Shown here: positions 58,421 through 64,000 of the stretch, one piece after another
How positions within the stretch are numbered: position 1 is the first letter of the stretch
How the letters are laid out: each line of letters opens with the position of its first letter
Assembly (NCBI GenBank): GCA_031308135.1
Contig: JAHLJT010000631.1
Location: 34,333,522 to 34,397,521, forward strand
Direction of reading: 5' to 3'
DNA length: 64,000 bases
Origin: Acheta domesticus
Taxonomy: Eukaryota > Arthropoda > Insecta > Orthoptera > Gryllidae
Notes under the pieces: generated by a model
Told to the model about the DNA's origin: nothing
The model's database searches: none
The model's input: the letters and a program-made list of their open reading frames with translations, nothing else
Translations under genes and position numbers: made by a program

Positions 58421-59911
58421 ATGGCACCGCGTCGGAAACGCCTACTACCACCACGTGGTCGCGGAGTCTTTGGCAATTTAGTGAACCGCGCCATTGACGC
58501 GCTTCCTTTCGAACTTCATATACCCGGCTATCAGTTTTGTGGACCGGGCACACGGCTGCAGTCTCGTTTGGCGCGCGGTGACCAGGGCATTAACGCATTG
58601 GACGCAGCGTGTCGTGAGCACGATATTGCCTATCATGACCATAAGGGCACGGCAGAACGACAACAGGCCGATCGCCAGCTCGCCGATCGCGCGTTTTCCC
58701 GACTTCGTTCCCGGGATGCCTCCTTAGGGGAAAGGGCCGCAGCCCTGGGTGTGGGTACTGTGATGTCTCTAAAGAGCAAGATTGGCGGAGAACTCGTCTC
58801 TCCAAAACTGTTGCGAGACACCATCCATACACAGGAAGGAATTCGCAAGAAGGTGCGCAATGCCTACCGCTCTCGTCGACGACGCCGTGTGACCACCACT
58901 CCGACAACCCTTCCCCCCGTCTCGCGTCTCGCCCTTGAAATCGAGACTGCGCGTCGTGCCATACGCCAGAAAGTAAATGCCTTGCGTCGCGGTGAAGCGG
59001 AACGCGAACGCCTTCTCGAAATCTACGTGAAGGAGCCTTTGAAGCACGCCTTGTCCAAGACGCCAATCTCGTCGGTTCCGCTACAGGAGAATGCTGCAGC
59101 AGCCGCCACTTTGCGTGACGACACGGACGACGACAATCTTGTCGACACCTTCCTCGCTGGCGAAGACCTCGTATTCGCTCGTTCACTACCTCGCGCCACC
59201 ACTTCCACGCCACAACGGAATATTCCCCCCTCCCCCTCGTCGCAACAGCAATTGTCACCACCATCCCTGTCAGCAGGACCGGAAGAGGTCTACGGTGACG
59301 ACGACAATACCGCCGGCGACACTACACGCTACTTGCAGCACCGCCCTATTCTTGGTGATGATGCTCTCTATCGCCACTATTTGAGTCGTATGGTGGCCCA
59401 GCAAACAGACCCTTGGTTCGGACCACGGTTTGAATATCGTCACGGCGAGTCGCATCCGAGACTTTACATCGGCAACGCCCCCCTACACCTCGATCGTGGT
59501 ACACTGACGGTGGCGAACCGCGTGTACCCCGCTTCGGAAGGTCTGCTCGAGTTACTCTTCGAAAAGCGTCCGCGACGAACAGCAATTAGTACCGAGGACT
59601 CACGGGCGTACAAAGCAATTTTGGATTCCAGTAACGTCCTTCGTGTTCAGTATCAGGGCGGTGAGGCTTTGCGAGGGCGCAACACTGTCAAATACCGTGA
59701 TTACATTCGCCCTTTGCTCCTTCCTCGCGCGCGCAGCGGGCGGGGCTTGCGTTTCGGCACACATCCCACCTACGCCTACTGGCGTGACCCTAACGCGCTC
59801 GTTCGACGCTTACGCGTACTCCACGCTTCCCGTGCCGCCGGCAATGACGCTCACGATGGTGAAATCCTCCAAATAGAGCAAGAATTACGCGGCGCGCGCA
59901 TTCTCCGCTAA
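58421..59911 (+). CDS. Virion-type phospholipase A2 domain protein
   Basis: The 496-residue frame starts at the ATG at 58421, 42 bp after the ATPase stop. Residues 1-12 are basic. Residues 30-110 form a parvovirus VP1u-like PLA2: the Ca-binding loop CGPG (40-43) and the catalytic pair HD (67-68) within CREHDIAY. In viruses this domain helps the particle cross the endosomal membrane. The middle (about 200-300) is Ser/Pro/Thr- and Asp-rich and probably disordered. Residues about 305-430 contain a conserved-looking block (DPWFGPRFEYR, ASEGLLELLFEK, LRGRNTVKYRDY) of unknown function that I associate with arthropod Polinton-type proteins. No break was seen. Molecular role inferred from the family. 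Confidence 0.8.
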   Translation: MAPRRKRLLPPRGRGVFGNLVNRAIDALPFELHIPGYQFCGPGTRLQSRLARGDQGINALDAACREHDIAYHDHKGTAERQQADRQLADRAFSRLRSRDASLGERAAALGVGTVMSLKSKIGGELVSPKLLRDTIHTQEGIRKKVRNAYRSRRRRRVTTTPTTLPPVSRLALEIETARRAIRQKVNALRRGEAERERLLEIYVKEPLKHALSKTPISSVPLQENAAAAATLRDDTDDDNLVDTFLAGEDLVFARSLPRATTSTPQRNIPPSPSSQQQLSPPSLSAGPEEVYGDDDNTAGDTTRYLQHRPILGDDALYRHYLSRMVAQQTDPWFGPRFEYRHGESHPRLYIGNAPLHLDRGTLTVANRVYPASEGLLELLFEKRPRRTAISTEDSRAYKAILDSSNVLRVQYQGGEALRGRNTVKYRDYIRPLLLPRARSGRGLRFGTHPTYAYWRDPNALVRRLRVLHASRAAGNDAHDGEILQIEQELRGARILR

Positions 59912-59913
59912 GC

Positions 59914-60849
59914 ATGGTACGAGACATACGTGCCGGTATCGCGCAGGAACTTCACGCACCCGCCCGGAGACGCTTCCGCCGTCGTCGCGTTCTCACCCGC
60001 GGTCTCGATGATCTCTGGCAGGCGGATCTGGTGGACATGATCGCATACGCAAGACTCAACCGTAACAAACGGTACATTCTCACCGTCATTGACGTCTACT
60101 CCAAGTTTGCTTGGGCCGAACCTGTCGAACGTAAAACAGGGGAGAATGTGGCAGCGGCATTCTCACGCATCCTTAGGCGCTCCGGAGGGCGACGGCCGAA
60201 TCTCCTACAAACGGATGACGGCAAAGAATTTTTCAACACGCATTTCTCTCATCTGCTGAAACGTCACGGCATTCACCACTATTCCACCTACTCTGTGATG
60301 AAGGCAGCGGTGGTAGAACGCTTCAATCGCACACTCAAGGCGCACATGTGGCGACGCTTTTCCGAACGCGGAACTTACAAATGGCTCGACATGCTGCCCG
60401 AACTCCTCGTGGGCTACAACAATCGTGTGCACAGCACCATCGGGGTGGCGCCATCTTCGGTCAAAAACGATGATCTCATGCACACAGTCTACGCTGTCGT
60501 CAAGCGTAGCGATCCGCGCTGGCGACGTCTGCGCGTTGGCGATCACGTGCGCGTGAGTAAACACAAGACGATCTTCGAGAAAGGCTACACGCCGTCTTGG
60601 AGCACCGAAATCTTCACTGTCGATCGCGTGCACCTCTCCAATCCGGTTACCTACTCTCTCGTGGACGGCACGGGCGCTGCGGTTACTGGGCGCTTCTACC
60701 TCGAAGAGTTGCAACGCACTCGTTTCCCGAAAGACTTTCTGGTGGAGCGTGTGCTACGTAAAAAGGGTCCTTTGCGCTTCGTCAAATGGTTGGGTTTCTC
60801 CAGTCGCCATAACTCGTGGATTCCTGTCAAAGACTTACACACTTTGTAG
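59914..60849 (+). CDS. Polinton/Maverick integrase with chromodomain-like tail
   Basis: The 311-residue frame begins 2 bp after the PLA2 gene stop. The N-terminus is Arg-rich (RRRFRRRRVL). The DDE core is readable: WQADLVDM (D38), LQTDDGKEF (D101) and VVERFNRTLK (E135), giving D-x62-D-x33-E. After the core is a basic linker, and the last 50 residues (FLVERVL, RFVKWLGF, NSWIP) resemble a chromodomain. It matches the class once annotated in nematodes as 'transposon-derived protein F54H12.3'. Its role is cutting the element ends and joining them to host DNA, with the chromodomain possibly guiding it to chromatin. The frame is complete and all catalytic residues are present. Confidence 0.9.
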   Translation: MVRDIRAGIAQELHAPARRRFRRRRVLTRGLDDLWQADLVDMIAYARLNRNKRYILTVIDVYSKFAWAEPVERKTGENVAAAFSRILRRSGGRRPNLLQTDDGKEFFNTHFSHLLKRHGIHHYSTYSVMKAAVVERFNRTLKAHMWRRFSERGTYKWLDMLPELLVGYNNRVHSTIGVAPSSVKNDDLMHTVYAVVKRSDPRWRRLRVGDHVRVSKHKTIFEKGYTPSWSTEIFTVDRVHLSNPVTYSLVDGTGAAVTGRFYLEELQRTRFPKDFLVERVLRKKGPLRFVKWLGFSSRHNSWIPVKDLHTL

Positions 60850-60896
60850 CATTGCCCTCGCGTTTTCTGTTCCCCCACCACCACCACTGTCTCTGG

Positions 60897-60902
60897 TATA
60901 AG
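60897..60902 (+). promoter_or_regulatory. TATA-like box (tataag)
   Basis: It lies in the only sizeable gap of the cluster, 81 bp upstream of the ATG at 60983. Position suggests a promoter for the two small downstream genes. Short motif, weak evidence. Confidence 0.25.
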
Positions 60903-60982
60903 TGGCAGACCGGATCCCACACAACCACACTACGCCACCACCGTCTGCACCGCTCACAAGGCGTCGCTGCTCGCTCTTCGCT

Positions 60983-61597
60983 ATGTCCACCTCCATGACT
61001 GCGAAACGTGACCGTTGCGTTTTGCATGGTTGTCTACTCGTGGACGTGCAAGGTGTGATGGAGGGGTCAACGTTTACCTTTCAAGAAGTGGGCGTAATGA
61101 CACTGTCTTCCAACCCTTCGCACACCCCTCCGATCAGTACTTTCGTCTTCCAGTCCCCGCATACCTCTTGGGATGCATTGAGCGTGCCATTTCGATGTTG
61201 TAGGACTGCAGACGGCAACACCATCCCCTACTTGGAACTCCAAGCCACGCTCACTCATGCCCTGCGTGACGCCTACGTCATCTTTGTGAAAGGGCTGCAG
61301 AAGGTGGGCTGGTTGCGACCGTTTGCACCGCCGTCTTGCCAGTTCGTCGACCTGGAGACGTGGGGCTGCCCACGACTCGAGACCTGTGTACGACGCGCAT
61401 TCACCCCGCAACAGTTGGTGAACAGGCGTGTCACTACACGTCATCTCCTCGCTGTCTTTCACTGGCTTCAACACACGTTATTGTGGGATAGGATCACTCC
61501 ATTGCAACGCATCCTACTCCGTGTGCACTGTGTCGACCTAGCGCCTAGCGCGCTCACGTGGTCGCCGCCAGGAGTGGAGAACAACGACAACTTTTAA
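60983..61597 (+). CDS. Small Polinton-associated protein, exonuclease-like, function unknown
   Basis: The frame is open from 60902, but the first ATG is at 60983, giving 204 residues. The layout is LLVDVQG (residues 18-24), an EVGVM-type beta strand, IPYLEL (81-86), then a helix followed by VIFVKGLQKVGWL, then FVDLETWGCPRLE (from 121), and a C-terminal helical part ending near HWLQHTLLW. This pattern recurs in uncharacterised arthropod proteins linked to Polinton-like elements. The order 'D-x-Q/E ... VKG..K..WL ... DLE..GCP' is compatible with an RNase H-fold (DEDD-type) nuclease, which is my inference. Expected acidic residues are only partly visible. It sits between the integrase and the F-box-like gene, same strand. 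Confidence 0.6.
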   Translation: MSTSMTAKRDRCVLHGCLLVDVQGVMEGSTFTFQEVGVMTLSSNPSHTPPISTFVFQSPHTSWDALSVPFRCCRTADGNTIPYLELQATLTHALRDAYVIFVKGLQKVGWLRPFAPPSCQFVDLETWGCPRLETCVRRAFTPQQLVNRRVTTRHLLAVFHWLQHTLLWDRITPLQRILLRVHCVDLAPSALTWSPPGVENNDNF

Positions 61598-61657
61598 ACT
61601 GCAGTGCCCACCACTCTCCCATCACAGTCTGCGCGAGGTCTTCGTACACGTCGCAAC

Positions 61658-62152
61658 ATGACGCAGGAAAGTCTGCATTATATGCGGGGCCGTCAGGAAG
61701 CTATGGCCGATGTCAACCGTGGGCTCACAACCTTCCTTGCTGAGGGTAATGGACTCCAGAGCCTAAACTACGTGCACGGGCGCCAAGAAGCCGTGGCGGA
61801 TGTCGAACGTGCACTCACTGCTTTCATTGACTACGATCAAAACAATTTACGACTTTGTGACATGCCTGCGAGTGTCCTGGAACATTTACCGGCTTGTGTG
61901 TTCCTGCTCCTACGTCCGAACGAGGTTGCTGCAGCCTGGAGGCGAATACCCGCTCACCTACGGCGTGAACCCTGCTTCCGTGAGTGTCGCCCGTGTGTCC
62001 GTCACCACTCGCACCTGGCGGGCGGTGAGACGGGTGAATTCCTAAGGCCGCCTCTCATACGTGATTGCCTACGGTGTCAAGCACTTAAAGACCATAAGAA
62101 AAAAAGAAAAAATGTACCCAAAAAACAAAATAACTTGAAAAAACAAAAATAA
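61658..62152 (+). CDS. Small protein with two 30-residue repeats and an F-box-like segment
   Basis: The frame is open from 61604; the first ATG is at 61658, giving 164 residues. Residues 5-27 and 35-57 are repeats: SLHYMRGRQEAMADVNRGL and SLNYVHGRQEAVADVERAL, period 30. Residues about 64-105 (LRLCDMPASVLEHL, then VAAAWRRIPAHL) have the Leu-Pro opening and spacing of an F-box, which would link a target to a ubiquitin ligase. This is a weak resemblance. A Cys/His-rich stretch (CFRECRPCVRHHSH) follows, and the C-terminus is Lys-rich (KKKRKNVPKKQ), suitable for nuclear entry. It ends 4 bp before an aataaa signal. Not recognised as a named gene. Confidence 0.55.
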   Translation: MTQESLHYMRGRQEAMADVNRGLTTFLAEGNGLQSLNYVHGRQEAVADVERALTAFIDYDQNNLRLCDMPASVLEHLPACVFLLLRPNEVAAAWRRIPAHLRREPCFRECRPCVRHHSHLAGGETGEFLRPPLIRDCLRCQALKDHKKKRKNVPKKQNNLKKQK

Positions 62153-62156
62153 TAAT

Positions 62157-62162
62157 AATAAA
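62157..62162 (+). terminator. Polyadenylation signal aataaa
   Basis: It lies just after the last stop codon of the cluster (62152), in an A-rich run. It probably serves the two downstream genes or the whole cluster. Confidence 0.5.
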
Positions 62163-62189
62163 CGCGCATGTTCAAATTTTAATGTGTTT

Positions 62190-62460
62190 AATTATTTCTT
62201 CACCTCCACTTCCTCAGAGTTCCCTTCCCGAGCGCTAGAGTACGCTGCAATGTCTCTGCAGACTGCACCTAGAGCGCGCCAGGGTGGGCGGGAAGCCGGT
62301 TGAAAGACACCGAGCTGTTGGGTGGGTCTCTCATCTCGCGAGAGGCACGCACGCGTTCAGCTGCGGCCGCTGTTGCTTTGTAGCGGGCAAATAGGTAAGC
62401 TGGTTCACCGTTCGGCCGATTCTCGCACACAAGCATCCGTCGTATCAATGTTATCATTTT
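62190..62460. other. GC-rich right edge of the Polinton-like block
   Basis: Composition stays GC-rich to about 62460. A 62-codon minus-strand frame (62269-62457) reads ITLIRRMLVCENRPNGEP and then an Ala/Arg-rich stretch. I do not recognise it; it may be the end of an opposing element gene or chance. Confidence 0.35.
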
Positions 62461-62697
62461 GCAGGCACCTTTCTGTAACGGTCCATTAGAACGCGTGCGT
62501 GTAATAAATTAATGTAATAAATTAACTGAAATGTGAGGGAACCAAAGAATATAGAAAGCAAACAAACATTCGAAGATGCTATGGCGAAGTAAAAAGCATT
62601 ATTTATTTTCGAAACCCACAGAACTTTGTCGTTAGCCGACCAGTGGAATAAATAAACAAATAGCGAACATTTAGACAATGAATAAATAATTGTAAAA
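62461..62697. other. AT-rich spacer
   Basis: No recognised feature. Confidence 0.4.
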
Positions 62698-63310
62698 AGT
62701 GGTGCTAAAGAATGGCACAGATTTTTCCCATATTAGTTTACTATTTCCGTTGGTCTCGGCTAGCAATTCGGACTTGACACATACTCATCGCTACTGTAAA
62801 TGCGAAAATTGAAGCCCTTTTTCCCAGGAGCCATTTGTAATTTCGAAAGCATTCATTAGAAGTCATTGAAAACACGTTAAGTCACAAATACAGTAGTGCT
62901 TACAAGTTGCTGGAAATGTACATATTAACGGTGTGAGAGATCTTTCAAAATAATTACAATTGTATTTTCGAAAAAACAAATAAAAACCCCAAAATGAACT
63001 TTACGTCATATTAAACCGTACAATTAGCACTATCCGATCGAAGATTGTGAAAAAATGTTTTGTAGCCATTTATGAGAAAAGGGCGTTTAAGCATTTCTCA
63101 AAATGCGAAATTTTCAGTTAGTTTTCACAGAAAGCGACTGAGTTTTCTAGAAACTTTACTTGACATTATTAAAAGCATATATACTCATAAATATAATAAT
63201 TTGAACAAATTGCCTCTAATGTTAGTATTAACGATGTGAGAAACAGAGAAATAAATTACGTTTTTGTAATTTTTGAAAAAACAAAAGAATAGAACAATAT
63301 GGCGTTTATG
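62698..63310 (-). repeat. Dispersed repeat family A, inverted copy
   Basis: The plus strand starts with gtggtgctaaagaatggcac, the inverse of the family A terminus. It continues with 'tttactatttccgttgg', as near 38220 inverted. Two inverted internal repeats follow ('tcacagaaagcgactgagtt', 'gcactatccgatcg', 'gtgagaga'). Confidence 0.65.
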
Positions 63311-64000
63311 CAACACCCCCTGAATAAAGAAAGCCTCCACACTGAGCTTGTGACGTAGTGTCATGGCGCCCAGGGTAGTCCTAGTCAACACCGTGATTTC
63401 CTCATGTTTAGTTGGTTTGGTAGCAGCGGTGTGTTGTAATTTGAAAGATGTGAAGATTTTCCCAATCGATGAAGATATTCAGTATTCATTTAAGTATTGG
63501 TGGTAGCAATATCAGTGATGTTTCTTCCAAAAAGCGATATGAATGCGCTGTACTTAACTGCCGTGCGTTGCGCTTGTAAGGGTTTAAAGTCCAAGTAGGG
63601 CCTATTTGATTTCTCAAAAGATACTGAAATACGACGAAAATGACCTGCCGTATATGAAATGCGACGAAAATGACCTGCGGAACATCGAGGGAATTATAAC
63701 TCTTCAGGAACATCCATTGTAAGTATTCATTTTATTTGCAGTAATTTCCTTGCGGAAAACCTTTTAGAATGTTCTACAAAATGTTCCAAAAACGAGTAAT
63801 ACTTATTTTCTATTAGACCAAGTTTGAACTCAACATATTACAGTGAGGTTTACTCTTAAAACATTACACAGTTCAAATAATAAGGCTTACAGAAACGAAC
63901 ATTTAAATCATTTCAAATATTTTTAGGTTATACATTATAGCAGAACTTAATTAAGATACTAAATCTGTTCAAATTAATTTTTAATCCGTCCTTGCTAAAT
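63311..64000. other. Unassigned right end
   Basis: AT-rich. A short tandem duplication occurs at about 63627-63680 (cgacgaaaatgacctgc twice). A short plus frame near 63520 starts KKRYECAVLNCRALR, which faintly recalls a THAP domain but stops soon after. No gene is called. Confidence 0.35.

Larger units (their letters stand above)
57380..62460 (+). mobile_element. Polinton/Maverick (adintovirus-like) gene block, partial
   Basis: A sharply GC-richer segment carries five plus-strand genes packed with gaps of 2-135 bp: ATPase, PLA2-domain protein, integrase and two small unknowns. ATPase plus chromodomain integrase is the Polinton signature, and a parvovirus-type PLA2 gene is known from arthropod adintovirus-like relatives. 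Protein-primed DNA polymerase B, major and minor capsid proteins and the adenain-type protease are not found. The edges are set by composition and are approximate; no terminal inverted repeat is visible. Confidence 0.75.

Noticed and set aside
58590..59264. Long minus-strand frame (224 codons) opposite the PLA2 gene
   Set aside because: It is antisense to a recognisable gene in GC-rich DNA and has no motif of its own.
60205..60714. Minus-strand frame of 169 codons opposite the integrase
   Set aside because: It is a shadow of the DDE integrase frame, whose catalytic motifs are clear.
63520..63570. Possible THAP zinc finger start
   Set aside because: Only about 15 residues resemble it and a stop follows. 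Not enough to call.

Overview
The window looks like arthropod, probably insect, nuclear DNA. It is AT-rich and very repeat-dense. I find no convincing host gene: every recognisable reading frame belongs to a mobile or virus-like element. Pointers to an arthropod are a Jockey/CR1-type LINE, a BEL/Pao element, a tRNA-derived SINE, a hAT-type transposase and a Polinton/Maverick (adintovirus-like) gene block with a phospholipase A2 gene. The species cannot be named from the sequence.

Layout. 1-5.8 kb: decayed minus-strand LINE fragments (985-2830 and 4630-5110), a 78-bp hairpin, and the first copy of a dispersed repeat here called family A. 5.8-9.7 kb: a degraded BEL/Pao element (LTR piece, broken pol, second LTR). 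9,682-15,681: a foldback element of exactly 6,000 bp with near-identical inverted arms over 2 kb long, tandem repeats at its ends and a 9-bp target duplication. It appears to have landed in the BEL LTR. 15.7-25.8 kb: mostly anonymous AT-rich DNA with microsatellites, a decayed SGNH-domain LINE protein and a weak zinc-finger-like remnant. About 25.86-30.99 kb: an apparently full-length two-ORF LINE with both frames open. 31-57 kb: several family A copies, four family B copies (one split by a small MITE), a broken hAT transposase, and a tRNA-headed SINE whose 3' tail matches the LINE tail. 57.4-62.5 kb: a GC-rich, compact, all-plus-strand gene cluster. 62.7-64 kb: another family A copy and anonymous DNA.

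The 57.7-62.2 kb cluster encodes a packaging ATPase (with one in-frame TAG near its start), a protein with a parvovirus-type PLA2 domain, a DDE integrase with a chromodomain-like tail, a small exonuclease-like unknown protein and a small repeat/F-box-like unknown protein. This content fits a Polinton/adintovirus. DNA polymerase B, capsid and protease genes are not present, so it is either a partial copy or a reduced derivative. The other strong stories are the foldback element with a 32-bp perfect palindrome in most of its terminal repeats, and the LINE-SINE pair that shares a hairpin tail with a compensatory base change.
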